Shown here: positions 23,806-34,103 of the stretch, one piece after another | Layout of the letters: the number at the start of each line of letters is the position of its first letter | Numbering within the stretch: the first letter of the stretch is position 1 | Assembly (NCBI RefSeq): GCF_001483135.1 | Contig: NZ_LNAL01000007.1 | Location: forward strand, 310,001-374,000 | Source: Solirubrum puertoriconensis | GTDB taxonomy: Bacteria; Bacteroidota; Bacteroidia; Cytophagales; Hymenobacteraceae | DNA: 64,000 nt | Direction: 5' to 3' | Position numbers and translations under genes: made by a program | The notes under the pieces: generated by a model | The model's database searches: none | The model's input: the letters and a program-made list of their open reading frames with translations, nothing else | Told to the model about the DNA's origin: nothing

Positions 23806-26800
23806 TTAATACAGGATCGTAATCGACCCGCTATAGGACCGACCCAGCGGACCCTTCGTGACGATGACGTAGTAGTACGTGCCGACCGGCGCGGGCTGGC
23901 CGTTTATGTCGCCGCGCCATTCGTTGGAGCGGCCGTAGTTGCTGGTTGAGAAAACCCGGTTGCCCCAGCGGTTGAACACGCTCACGGTATTCTCGGGGAA
24001 CTGCTCGATAAACTCAATCTGCCAGGTATCATCGCGGCCATCACCGTTGGGCGTGAAGGCGTTTGGAATGCGAATGGGCGGACGCACCGTCACCGTAACT
24101 TGGTCGCTATCAGCGCAACCATCAGCCCCGGCCGACAGGGTGTAGGTGGTGGTAACGGTGGGCGAGGCCAACGGCCGCAGCGGGTCGTTGTCGGGGAAGG
24201 TTAGCCCTGTAGTAGGCGTCCACGTCACGGGGTAATTACCGTCGGCGCGGCCTTCCAGCCTAACAGAAGTGCCTGCCAGAATTTCCTTGTCGGGGCCGGC
24301 ATTTACATCAACTGGCGGCTGAATGCGTACCGGTACCCCGTTGGAAACAGCCGTGACGGGTTGCCCGCAAACGTTGGTGGTGCGCAGTCGCAGCGTTACG
24401 GTTTGCCCTTCGCGCAGTGTGGTGCTGGTAAACACCGGGCCCGTGGCGCCGGGTACGTCGGTGCCGTTTACCTGCCATTGGTACTCGGGCGTGGGGCCCG
24501 GCTCTGTTACGTTGGCAATGCTGAAGGTAAGCGGCGCACCTAGGCAAACCGGGCCGCCGGGCTGCACTGCAATGGTAAGGGTGGGTTGCGGCGTTGGCGT
24601 GCGCGTGATGGTAACGGTAGCGGTGGCCGGCCCTGTGTTGCATAGCCCAGCAGTAGGTGTTACTTCCACGCGTACTTGGTCGCCGGTAACCAGTGTGCTG
24701 CTCGTAAACGTGGGCCCGGTAGCTGCGGGCGAGTTATTCACAAACCATTGATAAGTGGGCGAGGCGCCCACGTTAGTAGCCACGGCCGTGAACGTCAGAG
24801 GCGTACCCGGGCACTGCACGGGCGGCGGCGTCAGGCTCACCGTGGGCGTTACCAGGGGTTGTACCTGAACGGTTACCACATTTGTAACCGCTGAGGCGCA
24901 TGTGCCGGTACCCGAGGTAACCCGGCGGCGGAAGAAGGTGGTAGCCGAAAGCGGGCCAGGAGCAAAAGTTTCGCTGGTAGCGCCGGCAATGGCGGTCCAG
25001 TTCGTGTTGTCGGCCGACGATTCCCACTGGTAAGCAAACGTACCCGTGCCACCGTTGGCTCCGCTAGTGCTGCTGAGCGGCGCAGGCGTAGTACCAGCGC
25101 AAATGGACTGATCGGCAGCGATACCGCCCGGGGCCAGAACTGGTAACACCCGTATCACAACTGGCTGCGAGGTTTCGGGTCCGCAGGCGCCGGAGCGCAC
25201 CTGGCGGCGGAAGTAGGTGGTGGCCGAAAGCGGGCCGGGATTGTAATCGGCCCCAGTAGCGCCGGGTATGGCCGTCCAGGTGTTGTTGTCGGGCGACGAC
25301 TCCCACTGATAGGCGTAGCTACCTAGGCCACCACTCGCAACTGCGGTGCTGGTAAGTGGTGCAGGGGTTGCCCCAATGCAGATTGTCTGATCGGCAGCTA
25401 TGGAACCGGCTACCAATGGTGGTGCTACGGTTATGGTAATAACATTGGTGTAAACCGGACCGCAGGCGCCAGCTGTAGCCCGGCGGCGGAAGTAGGTCGT
25501 AGCCGTTAGCGAACCGGGCGCAAACGTTGAGCCGGTAGCGCCGGGCAGGGCCGTCCAGTTCGTGTTGTCGGCCGACGATTCCCACTGGTAGGCAACGGTG
25601 CCCCCGCCGCCTGCCCCCGGAGCCGTGCTCGTGAGTGGCGCCGGGGTAGCACCCGAACATAGCGTTTGGTCGGCGGCGATGCTGCCGGCCGTCAGAGCCG
25701 GTAATACTGTAATGGTAACGGTATTAGAGGCGGAACTGCTGCAGGTGTTTGTGCTTATCCGGCGGAAGTAGGTGGTAATAGAAAGTGGGCCGGGTGCGAG
25801 AGTCTCGCTGTTGGCGCCGGGGACAACCGACCATGTGCTGTTATCGGTTGACGCTTCCCACTGGTAGGTAAACGTACCCGCACCACCCGATGCTGGAGCC
25901 GTGCTCGTCAGGGGCGCCGGGGTGGCGCCTGCGCAAATCGTCTGGTCGGCGGCGATGCTGCCAGGTGTTAGGGCCGGCAGTACCGTTATTGTTACTGCAG
26001 ACGAAGTTTCGGGTCCGCAGGCGCCGGAGCGCACCTGGCGGCGGAAGTAGGTGGTGGCCGAAAGCGGGCCGGGGGCGAAGGTCTCGGCGGTGGCACCAGA
26101 TATGGCCGTCCAGGTGGCATTATCCGGCGACGACTCCCACTGATAGGTGTAGCTGCCCGTGCCGCCCGTGGCCCCTGTGGTGCTAGTAAGCGGAGCAGGA
26201 GTAGCACCCGGGCACAGCGTTTGGTTGCTGCCAATGGTGCCAGCTGCCAACGCTGGCGCTACCGTGATAGTAACCACGTTGGAAAAGACCGGAGAACAGC
26301 TGCCTGAGCTAGCTTGCCTGCGGAAATACGTGGTAGCATTCAGCTGCCCCGGCGCAAACGTTGAGCCGGTAGCGCCGGGCAGGGCCGTCCAGTTCGTGTT
26401 GTCGGCCGACGATTCCCACTGGTAGGCAACGGTGCCCCCGCCGCCTGTCCCCGGAGCCGTGCTCGTGAGCGGGGCAGGCGTGGCGCCGGCGCAAATGCTT
26501 TGGTCGGCAGCAATGGTGCCAGCTGTGAGGGCCGGCAACACCGTAATCGTAACGGTATTAGTGGGTGGAGCAGGGCATGTTCCGGAGCGCACCTGGCGGC
26601 GGAAGTAGGTGGTGGCCGAAAGCGGGCCGGGGGCAAAGGTCTCGGCGGTGGCGCCGGGTACCGACGACCAAGTGCTGTTGTCGGTTGAGGCTTCCCACTG
26701 GTAGGCGAACGTGCCCGTGCCGCCCGTGGCTGGGGTCGTGCTCGTGAGCGGGTCAGGCGTGGCGCCGGCGCAGATGGTCTGGTCGGCGGCGATGCTGCCC

Positions 26801-28683
26801 GAAGTCAGGCCTGGCAGTACTGTAATAGCTACCGAGGCAGTGAAGGTAGGTGTGCAGTAAGGGCCTGATTGATTGGGAAGCAGCAATTGAGCGCGCCGGC
26901 GGAAATAGGTTGTTCCGACGGGAAGCGAAGCCGGGGGTTGGAAAGTAGCACCGGTAGCCCCGCTGATAGGCGTGAAAGTGGCGTTGTCCGTCGAGGATTC
27001 CCACTGGTACACTATCGGCAAGCCAGCATCGCTCGCGGCGTCGGTAGTGCTGGTAAGTGGCGCTGGCGCTGTGCCGGCGCACAGCGTTTGAGAAGCCGCA
27101 ATGCTGCCAGGCTCGGGCAGGTTCGGCACCCGAATGGTACCACGGGTTTCGCGGCAAAAGCAATCATTGGTGATGCGCAGCGTAACGGTATAGTCGCCGG
27201 GCGTTGCGTAGGTATGAACAGGGTTTTGCTCCGCCGAAGTAGTGCCGTCGCCGAAGTTCCAGGAATACACCAGATTGTTGGCTTGCACGGCGAAACTTGC
27301 CTGGAAGGTTATCTGCCGGCATCCCGTAATTTCTGCTCCGATACCAGCCCGTAGCAACGAGCTTTGGTTGAAGTTCGGCAGACCTAGGCCCCCGCGGCGG
27401 CCGCCCAGCGCCAAGCTGTCGTCGGCGTAGGCAATGGCTTCGCCCAACGAGTCGGGGTAGGTGATAAAGCCAATAGCAGGCTGGTTTTCGCGGGCCACGT
27501 AGATCTTCCCGTCGGGGCCAGCCTGCATCGAGCCTAGGTTAACCGGGGTAGTCTGCTTGAGCGGAATGCTCAGCTTGCTGGCCTGCACATTGGTGGCCGT
27601 CAGATCGAACTGCAGCAGCTGAGGCGGGCTCAGTACCGTAGCATAAAGCCGGCTGCGGCCCGGCGAAAACTCCACCCCGTAGTACCGCCCTGCGCCGCTG
27701 TCGATTACGCGCGGGTTGCTGACCACGCCCGTGGCAGCATCGAAAGCAAACAGCTCTACGGTGCTGCTATTGTCGCCGAGGGTTTCGCTGTAGCGGGCCA
27801 CGGCCAGCTGCTCGCCATCGGGCGTTACTTTCATTTGCCCGCGGTACCCCTGCGGGCCAGCGTGCACGGAGCCAACCACAGAAATTACGGGATTGGGCTG
27901 TACGCCAGCCGGCGTTACCTGATAAGCCAGAAATGCGTCGCCGCGGTTTTCGTTGCCGGAAGTGGCGTTGCCGTAGCCGTGCACAATCAGCCAGATGTCG
28001 CAGCCGTTTTTGTGCTGCACGGCGGTCATCTTCTCGGCGGTGCCGCGCGTGAGCAGCGTGTTTTTGGTGGCCGCTACTACTTCGCCTTGCTGCCCGTTGG
28101 GAATTACAATTTCGGAGTAGCTGAGCCCTTTGGGGCCGCCTTGCGCATCCTGAGTGAACAGGTAGTAGGTGCGGGGGCCTCCCGGCGGTACAATTCCCGG
28201 CTTGCGTATGGCCAGCGGCCCATCGGTTGTTTGGCGGTTGCCACCTAGGCCCGTGCCGTTGGGCATGATGCTGTGGTTACGACTCCATACCGTGTCGCCG
28301 TTGCTGTAGAAGAGCAGGTTGCCCGTGCCATCCGACATCACACCCGAACCGGCCGGGGCTACCATCTGGCCGTCGGTGAGCACCTTGGGCGGAATAGAGT
28401 CGGTGGCTTCGTTGAAGTCGAGCCCGGCTTTGTAACCGAAGTACCAGTTGTTGATGTACTTCTCGTCTTCGCTACACTCGGGGGGCGTGGTGGGAGCTTG
28501 GGCGAAAGCTGAGGTGGCTGCACCGCTTACCAGCAACAACAGCATCAGCAGCCAGCTACGCGCCGGCCACCTCCACTTACCTAAATGCCTATTGCTGGCG
28601 CGGCTTGGCCAGCCGCGCCGGGCAGTGGAAGGCGAGGGCGTACAACTATCCGTTTGGGCAGGGGGGTAGAGCGCTGCGGGCAT
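23806..28683 (-). CDS. Giant CHU_C-type surface protein with eight tandem repeats
   Basis: 1625 residues. The signal peptide is around residues 40-61 (a Leu-rich stretch ending SAFAQ), so the true start may lie inside the annotated N-terminus. A six-blade-like region (about 70-440) is followed by a PKD domain with YSWNFGDGTTS. Then come eight imperfect repeats of about 92 residues, each with DQTICAGATPAPLTST, YQWE and TTYFRR, then Ig-like domains. The C-terminal CHU_C domain (PNAFTPNGDGRDD ... WGNRVF) is the type B sorting signal of the type IX secretion system. It is likely an adhesin or gliding-associated surface protein, like SprB-class proteins. It is co-oriented with the PorP-like gene. 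Confidence 0.88.
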   Translation of the reverse strand: MPAALYPPAQTDSCTPSPSTARRGWPSRASNRHLGKWRWPARSWLLMLLLLVSGAATSAFAQAPTTPPECSEDEKYINNWYFGYKAGLDFNEATDSIPPKVLTDGQMVAPAGSGVMSDGTGNLLFYSNGDTVWSRNHSIMPNGTGLGGNRQTTDGPLAIRKPGIVPPGGPRTYYLFTQDAQGGPKGLSYSEIVIPNGQQGEVVAATKNTLLTRGTAEKMTAVQHKNGCDIWLIVHGYGNATSGNENRGDAFLAYQVTPAGVQPNPVISVVGSVHAGPQGYRGQMKVTPDGEQLAVARYSETLGDNSSTVELFAFDAATGVVSNPRVIDSGAGRYYGVEFSPGRSRLYATVLSPPQLLQFDLTATNVQASKLSIPLKQTTPVNLGSMQAGPDGKIYVARENQPAIGFITYPDSLGEAIAYADDSLALGGRRGGLGLPNFNQSSLLRAGIGAEITGCRQITFQASFAVQANNLVYSWNFGDGTTSAEQNPVHTYATPGDYTVTLRITNDCFCRETRGTIRVPNLPEPGSIAASQTLCAGTAPAPLTSTTDAASDAGLPIVYQWESSTDNATFTPISGATGATFQPPASLPVGTTYFRRRAQLLLPNQSGPYCTPTFTASVAITVLPGLTSGSIAADQTICAGATPDPLTSTTPATGGTGTFAYQWEASTDNSTWSSVPGATAETFAPGPLSATTYFRRQVRSGTCPAPPTNTVTITVLPALTAGTIAADQSICAGATPAPLTSTAPGTGGGGTVAYQWESSADNTNWTALPGATGSTFAPGQLNATTYFRRQASSGSCSPVFSNVVTITVAPALAAGTIGSNQTLCPGATPAPLTSTTGATGGTGSYTYQWESSPDNATWTAISGATAETFAPGPLSATTYFRRQVRSGACGPETSSAVTITVLPALTPGSIAADQTICAGATPAPLTSTAPASGGAGTFTYQWEASTDNSTWSVVPGANSETLAPGPLSITTYFRRISTNTCSSSASNTVTITVLPALTAGSIAADQTLCSGATPAPLTSTAPGAGGGGTVAYQWESSADNTNWTALPGATGSTFAPGSLTATTYFRRRATAGACGPVYTNVITITVAPPLVAGSIAADQTICIGATPAPLTSTAVASGGLGSYAYQWESSPDNNTWTAIPGATGADYNPGPLSATTYFRRQVRSGACGPETSQPVVIRVLPVLAPGGIAADQSICAGTTPAPLSSTSGANGGTGTFAYQWESSADNTNWTAIAGATSETFAPGPLSATTFFRRRVTSGTGTCASAVTNVVTVQVQPLVTPTVSLTPPPVQCPGTPLTFTAVATNVGASPTYQWFVNNSPAATGPTFTSSTLVTGDQVRVEVTPTAGLCNTGPATATVTITRTPTPQPTLTIAVQPGGPVCLGAPLTFSIANVTEPGPTPEYQWQVNGTDVPGATGPVFTSTTLREGQTVTLRLRTTNVCGQPVTAVSNGVPVRIQPPVDVNAGPDKEILAGTSVRLEGRADGNYPVTWTPTTGLTFPDNDPLRPLASPTVTTTYTLSAGADGCADSDQVTVTVRPPIRIPNAFTPNGDGRDDTWQIEFIEQFPENTVSVFNRWGNRVFSTSNYGRSNEWRGDINGQPAPVGTYYYVIVTKGPLGRSYSGSITILY
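24860..27120 (-). repeat. Eight coding repeats of about 276-300 bp
   Basis: The repeats form a higher-order pattern of three. Units 2 and 5 share ASTDNSTWS, units 3 and 6 share SSADNTNWTALPGATGSTF, and units 4 and 7 share SSPDN plus RSGACGPETS. So a block of three repeats was probably duplicated as one segment. Limits are approximate. Confidence 0.75.
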
Positions 28684-29344
28684 AGTAGGGCAGGTAAGTA
28701 GCCGGACAAGGAAGCTGGTACTCAGCAGAGAAAGTACTGCTTACTTATCTCATAGGGGTCAAAGCACGGTAAGCGCGAACTACAGCGAAGTGAGTTGGCT
28801 ACCGGCTTCACTAAGCTACTCACTGCCGATTATGTTTCTGCAACACAATGTTTAAATAGTGACAAAGTCACCTATAAGCCAACGTTGCGCCGCCCGCATT
28901 TCTTGCTTCGGCTGTATAGTTTAAGCGCGGTCGGGGCACACTGTGCCTTATGCTATGACCGCAAATCCTGCGTGTGGTTGCTTTTGGTGAATTAAAGCTG
29001 CCGGTTGTGGTACCGTGGCTTATAATTATCCCGGGCTTGATAGCTATTAGGGATGTAAAGAAATTGGCTAATGAGTAGCCAAATGTGGCCGCTGCTTGCG
29101 GCTAGTGCAGCTGGGTATCTGGCTAATTAACAGCTACAAGCGACTCATAAACAATGGCGCAAATAATTTGGACCATTGTATATAGTCTTTTGGCAACGTT
29201 CCCGGTAACGATTGCATAAAAAAAGGTGATTTCTGGAGGATAAAGAGACTGGATTGGACGCACCTTATGCCCACTGAAGCTGGCTAGGTTGCTAGTCGAC
29301 CTCGGCGGTGAAGAGCTACTCCAACTCCAAAATACCTCCAGTAG
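28684..29344. other. Intergenic region between surface protein and SusC1
   Basis: 660 bp between divergent genes. It contains the LacI-type operator at 29192 and short AT-rich stretches, including GTGAC-AAA-GTCAC near 28858. Small open frames here have no plausible composition or start. I see no RNA gene. Confidence 0.5.
29192..29216 (+). promoter_or_regulatory. Hexuronate LacI-type operator, site A (SusC1)
   Basis: GGCAACGTT, CCCGGT spacer, then AACGATTGC and an A-rich tail. It ends 129 bp before the SusC1 ATG. It matches sites B and C at nearly every base. Confidence 0.7.
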
Positions 29345-32300
29345 ATGCGACAAGGTTTACTCTCAGGAGCTTTGCTAGCCGTAGCAACGGTAGCAAGTGC
29401 TCAGGCCCAACAAACCCGGCCGCTCAGTGGGCGCGTCGTTGATGCTACCAACGGCGACGCATTGCCCGGTGTAACGGTGGTGGTGAAGAACTCTACGATT
29501 GGCGCTACCACAAACGAGAATGGCGAGTTCTCGCTTAATGCACCTGCCTCGGGCGACGTAACGCTGGTGCTCAGCTACGTAGGCTACATCACCGAGACGG
29601 TAAACGCCGGTACGCAAAGCAGCATCAACGTGAAGCTGCGCACCGACCAGAAGGCCATTGATGAAGTGGTGGTGATTGGCTACGGCGCCGTGAAGCGCAG
29701 CGACGTGACCGGCGCGATTGTGTCGGTGAAGGAAGAGGACATGAAGAAGGTGCCGGTGGCCAACGTAATGGAGTCGTTGCAGGGCCGCCTGCCGGGCGTC
29801 GACATTACGCGCAGCAGCGGCTCGGCTTCGTCGGGCGTGAACATTACGGTGCGGGGCAACCGCTCGCTCACGGCCAACAACGGGCCGTTGTTCATCGTGG
29901 ATGGCATTCAGTACAACTCCATTCAGGACATCAACCCCAACGACATACAATCGATGGAGGTGCTGAAAGACGCCGCGTCGACGGCCATTTACGGTTCGCG
30001 CGGAGCCAACGGAGTAATCATTGTAACAACCAAAAAAGGAGCCGCCGGCAAAACCCGCGTAACGCTCAACAGCTACATCGGGCGCAGTGATGTGGAGTAC
30101 TATCCATACGTGAACGACGGCCCCGGTTACGTTGCCCAAAAGCGCGAAGCCAACCGCACAACGGGCCTGTGGAACAGCCCCGCCGACGACGCCAAAATTT
30201 TCACGCCGCTGCAGCTGTCGGCCATCCAAGATGGCACTTGGTCGCGCTGGCCCGATTTGTTTTTGCGCAACGGTGTGCAGCAGGAGCACCAGGTAGGCCT
30301 GGCTAGCGGCGGCGAGAACACCAAGTTCTACGTGTCGGCCAACTACTACGACGAGCAAGGTATTTTCCGGATGGATAACCTGAAGCGCTACGCCACCCGC
30401 TTCAACCTAGAGCATGCCGTAACGGATAAGTTTAAGGTGGGTATGCAAAACCAGCTTACCTACTACAACCAAAACAACCGCCGCGACCCGCTCAACATTG
30501 CCAACAAAATCGACCCCCTAGGTGCGCCGCGCGACGAGAACGGGCAGGTGGTGGTGTTTCCCAACAACGGCAAGGACATCAACCCACTGGCCGACGAGAT
30601 AAACGGCAACTACCAGAACAACTCGCGCACCACCCGCACCTTCCTGACGGCGTTTGCCGAGTACCAGCTGCTGCCTTCGCTTAACCTGCGCAGCAACGTG
30701 GGCCTTACCCTAGGTAACTCGCGGGTAGGCACCTACTTCGGCTCCAACACCGTCGACCGCAACGGCAGCGTACCGCTAAGCTCCTACGGCACCCAGATGG
30801 ATACCAACTGGAGCTGGGAAAACATCCTGAACTACAACCAAACCTTCGGCGACCATTCGTTGGCCGTTACGGGTGTCACGTCGCTGCTGACGTTTAAGAC
30901 CGAGCAAGCCCGGGCGCAAGGCGCCAACCAACTGCTCAACTCGCAGCAGTACTACGCCCTAGGTAACGCCAATCAGCAGGTAGTCATCAACAGCGCCTAC
31001 GTGGCTAGCAACTTGGTGTCGTTTACGGGCCGGGTGCAGTACGGCTACAAAGGGCGGTACTTGCTCACCCTAACGGGCCGCGAAGACGGCTCCTCCAAGC
31101 TGCCGGGCAACCCGTGGGCATTTTTCCCATCGGCGGCCGTGGCCTGGCGCATCGTCGACGAGGGCTTTATGAAGAACCTCACGATGCTGAGCGACCTGAA
31201 GGTGCGGGGCTCGTACGGCCTGGCCGGCAACTACGACATTGCCGCTTACTCCTCGCAAACGCCGCTTACCAAAGTGCCCTTCGCGTGGGGCGATGCTTCG
31301 GCTCCGGGCTACGCCCTAGGTGCCCGCCTCGGCAACGACAACCTGCAGTGGGAAACCTCGCGCACAGCCAACGTGGGCTTGGATTTTGGCCTGGTGCGTA
31401 ACCGCGTTACGGGTACCGTTGACGTGTACGACACCCACGCCGATAAATTGCTGATTGACGCTTTCCTGCCCATGACATCGGGCCAGAGCTTTAGTACCCG
31501 CAACGTGGGCAAAACCCGCAATCGCGGGATTGAGGTGGGCGTGAACTCGGCCATTATCGACAACGGCTCCTTGCGCTGGAACGTGGGCTTAAGCTGGTTC
31601 AAGAACAAGGAGGAAATTCTGGAGCTTAGCACCGGCGCCAACGACATCAACAACGGCTGGTTTATTGGGCAGCCCACGCGGGTGTTCTACGACTACGAGA
31701 AGATTGGCATTTGGCAGCTCGATGAAGCCGACCAAGCCAAGGCCTACGGCCAAAAGCCCGGCCAGATTAAGGTGAAAGACCAGAACGGGGACGGGCGCAT
31801 TACGGCCACCGACGACCGCATTATTGTGGGCTCGGCCTTGCCCAAGTGGAACGGCAGCCTGAGCAGCGACGTGGCCTACAAAGGCTTCGACTTGTCGTTT
31901 CAGGTGTTTGCGCGGGTGGGCCAGATGATCAACTACGAGTACGACCAACTCTGGGACCCGCAGGGCATCGAGAACAGCGCGAAGCAGGATTATTGGACGC
32001 CCGAAAACCCCACCAACGCTTACCCACGGCCCGATGCCAGCGTGTCGAAGAGCAGCATGCAGTATTTCAGCACCCTAGGTTACCGCGATGCCTCCTACGT
32101 GAAGCTGCGCGCCGCCACTTTGGGCTATAACCTGCCTGCCGCTTGGCTCAGTAAAATTGGCCTAGGTACGGCGCGCGTGTACCTGCAGGGCAAGAACCTC
32201 TTGGTGATCAGCAAAGTGAAAGACTACGACCCCGAGCGCGGGGCGGCCGCCGCTGCCGCGAACCCCGAAGCAACGGCTACGACCTCTACCTCCACGCCAG

Positions 32301-32380
32301 CTGGCGCACGGGTTGGTTTGGCTCCGTTGTCGAACCCCATTCCGCGGGTGCTTACCGTGGGCCTGAACCTCAGCTTCTAA
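29345..32380 (+). CDS. SusC-like TonB-dependent transporter 1
   Basis: 1011 residues. The signal peptide ends at ASAQAQ (about 1-21), followed by the carboxypeptidase-like barrel-associated domain (GRVVDATNGDALPGVTV, about 27-100). The plug domain has VVVIGYGAVKRSDVTGA and the SusC hallmark VLKDAASTAIYGSRGANGVI. A 22-strand barrel completes it. Such proteins import oligosaccharides in a complex with SusD. The substrate is inferred as pectic oligosaccharides, because GH28, GH105 and GH43 genes follow. The gene is preceded by operator site A and followed 24 bp later by its SusD partner. Confidence 0.95.
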   Translation: MRQGLLSGALLAVATVASAQAQQTRPLSGRVVDATNGDALPGVTVVVKNSTIGATTNENGEFSLNAPASGDVTLVLSYVGYITETVNAGTQSSINVKLRTDQKAIDEVVVIGYGAVKRSDVTGAIVSVKEEDMKKVPVANVMESLQGRLPGVDITRSSGSASSGVNITVRGNRSLTANNGPLFIVDGIQYNSIQDINPNDIQSMEVLKDAASTAIYGSRGANGVIIVTTKKGAAGKTRVTLNSYIGRSDVEYYPYVNDGPGYVAQKREANRTTGLWNSPADDAKIFTPLQLSAIQDGTWSRWPDLFLRNGVQQEHQVGLASGGENTKFYVSANYYDEQGIFRMDNLKRYATRFNLEHAVTDKFKVGMQNQLTYYNQNNRRDPLNIANKIDPLGAPRDENGQVVVFPNNGKDINPLADEINGNYQNNSRTTRTFLTAFAEYQLLPSLNLRSNVGLTLGNSRVGTYFGSNTVDRNGSVPLSSYGTQMDTNWSWENILNYNQTFGDHSLAVTGVTSLLTFKTEQARAQGANQLLNSQQYYALGNANQQVVINSAYVASNLVSFTGRVQYGYKGRYLLTLTGREDGSSKLPGNPWAFFPSAAVAWRIVDEGFMKNLTMLSDLKVRGSYGLAGNYDIAAYSSQTPLTKVPFAWGDASAPGYALGARLGNDNLQWETSRTANVGLDFGLVRNRVTGTVDVYDTHADKLLIDAFLPMTSGQSFSTRNVGKTRNRGIEVGVNSAIIDNGSLRWNVGLSWFKNKEEILELSTGANDINNGWFIGQPTRVFYDYEKIGIWQLDEADQAKAYGQKPGQIKVKDQNGDGRITATDDRIIVGSALPKWNGSLSSDVAYKGFDLSFQVFARVGQMINYEYDQLWDPQGIENSAKQDYWTPENPTNAYPRPDASVSKSSMQYFSTLGYRDASYVKLRAATLGYNLPAAWLSKIGLGTARVYLQGKNLLVISKVKDYDPERGAAAAAANPEATATTSTSTPAGARVGLAPLSNPIPRVLTVGLNLSF

Positions 32381-32404
32381 CCTCCCAACTACCCATATCA
32401 AGTC

Positions 32405-34060
32405 ATGAAACGCACGACAAACAAACTGATGCTGGGTGCGGGGGCGGTACTAACGCTGCTTGCTGTCAGCTGCGATAAGAAGCTTGAAGAATTTAACCCC
32501 TCGGGCCTCACGGCCGAGGTGGTGTACACCACGCCCGCGGGCTTCGAGAGTCTCGTGAGTGCCGCCTACTCCTACAACCGCTGGTGGTACGGCAAGGAAG
32601 ATGGTTTCAGCGCTTCGGAACTGGGCACCGATTTGTGGCTGCGCGGCGCCGGCGACGTTAACCCCGAACTAACTGATTACACCACCAACCTGCAGTCGAG
32701 CTCCAGGGCGCTGGAGGTGCTGTGGGGCAAGCTGTATGCCGCCGTAAACCTGTGCAATACGGGCATGGAGTACCTAGGCAAATCGGGCCTCTCGGATGCG
32801 CAGAAAAAAGCGCGCGAAGGCGAGCTGCGCTTTCTGCGAGCCTTCTATTACTGGCACATCGTTGAAACGTGGGGTGGGGTTCATTTCACTACCGAATCGA
32901 CGAAGAGCGTGCAAACCACTGCCAACCGCACCTCCGAGGACGAGTTCTACAAGCAGATTATAGAAGACCTGACGCTGGCCGTGGCCAACTTGCCCGCTAC
33001 CTCGCCCGATTACGGCCGGGCCACCAAACCGGCGGCCGAGGCTTTTCTGGCAAAGGTGTACCTCACGCGCGGCAACTATCAGCAGGCGGCTACGCTGGCG
33101 CAAAAGGTAATCACCGGCTACAACTTTCAGCTGGTGCCGCGCTACGCCGACCTCTGGGCCATGAACAACCTAGAGAACCGCGAAATTATTTGGGCCGTGA
33201 ATTACTCCAAGGACCTGAGCCTGAACGACCGCACCGATGCGCTTCTGTACCCCGACGGGCACCCGCGCGGCGGCAACAACGGCCACTTGCTTTGGATGAT
33301 GAAGTACGACGACCAGCCCGGCATGATCCGGGACGTAGCCAACGGGCGGCCCTTCAACCGCTACATGCCGTCGTTGTTCCTGCTGAATCTTTTCGATGAA
33401 ACCAAGGACTCGCGGTACCAGGCATCGTTCAAAACGGTGTGGTTTGCCAATACTGCCGTGGCTGGCCGCTTGGCCGTGGGCGATACGGCCGTGGTAGCCA
33501 GCAAGCGCGAAATACCCGATGCGCTGGAGGCCACCAAGAAGTACCGCGTGTGGGACCTCAGCAAGGTGTATCGCGCCAACGGCACCGTGAGCGGCGACCG
33601 GCTGCACTACGTGTGCCTGCGCAAGTTCGACGACCCAACGCGCCCAACCATTCAGGAAGAGCAAAGCGCCCGCGACGCCTACCTCATTCGCCTGGCCGAT
33701 GTGTACCTGCTGAACGCCGAAGCCGAGCTGCGCCTAGGCAACACGGGCAAAGCCGCTGCCCTAATCAATTCGGTGCGTAAGCGGGCCGCGCTGCCCGGCA
33801 AGGAAAGCCAAATGGAGATAACCGCCGCCGATGTTTCGCTCGATTTCATCCTCGATGAGCGGGCCCGCGAGCTAGCGGGCGAGCAGCACCGCTGGTTCGA
33901 TTTGAAACGCACCGGCAAGTTGCTCGCGCGGGTGCGCACCTTCAATCCCGAAGCCGGCCCCAACATTCGCGACTACCATTTGCTGCGGCCCATTCCGCAG
34001 CGCCAACTCGATGCCGTGCTGAACAAGGACGAGTTCAAGCAAAACCCCGGCTACCGCTAG
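32405..34060 (+). CDS. SusD/RagB-like surface glycan-binding lipoprotein 1
   Basis: 551 residues. The N-terminus (LLAVSCDKK) holds a lipobox with Cys at about residue 24, so it is a lipoprotein. The body shows SusD/RagB features: TPR-like helices with FLRAFYYWHIVETWG and the C-terminal LDERARELAGEQHRWFDLKRTGKL motif. It caps SusC1 at the cell surface and binds the glycan. It is followed by a strong terminator, so SusCD pair 1 forms its own unit. Confidence 0.95.
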   Translation: MKRTTNKLMLGAGAVLTLLAVSCDKKLEEFNPSGLTAEVVYTTPAGFESLVSAAYSYNRWWYGKEDGFSASELGTDLWLRGAGDVNPELTDYTTNLQSSSRALEVLWGKLYAAVNLCNTGMEYLGKSGLSDAQKKAREGELRFLRAFYYWHIVETWGGVHFTTESTKSVQTTANRTSEDEFYKQIIEDLTLAVANLPATSPDYGRATKPAAEAFLAKVYLTRGNYQQAATLAQKVITGYNFQLVPRYADLWAMNNLENREIIWAVNYSKDLSLNDRTDALLYPDGHPRGGNNGHLLWMMKYDDQPGMIRDVANGRPFNRYMPSLFLLNLFDETKDSRYQASFKTVWFANTAVAGRLAVGDTAVVASKREIPDALEATKKYRVWDLSKVYRANGTVSGDRLHYVCLRKFDDPTRPTIQEEQSARDAYLIRLADVYLLNAEAELRLGNTGKAAALINSVRKRAALPGKESQMEITAADVSLDFILDERARELAGEQHRWFDLKRTGKLLARVRTFNPEAGPNIRDYHLLRPIPQRQLDAVLNKDEFKQNPGYR

Positions 34061-34067
34061 CATGTAC

Positions 34068-34103
34068 AGCACTGCCCGGCCCCGCGCCGGGCAGTGCTTT
34101 TTT
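34068..34103 (+). terminator. Terminator of SusCD pair 1
   Basis: Perfect 13-bp stem AGCACTGCCCGGC with GCCGGGCAGTGCT, 5-nt loop, then TTTTT. Located 8 bp after the SusD1 stop. Confidence 0.92.

Noticed and set aside
24860-27120. Tandem repeats as a CRISPR array
   Set aside because: Units are about 280 bp, coding and continuous in frame with no short unique spacers.
28795-28995. 66-codon ORF before SusC1
   Set aside because: Low-quality translation in a regulatory region with no conserved features.
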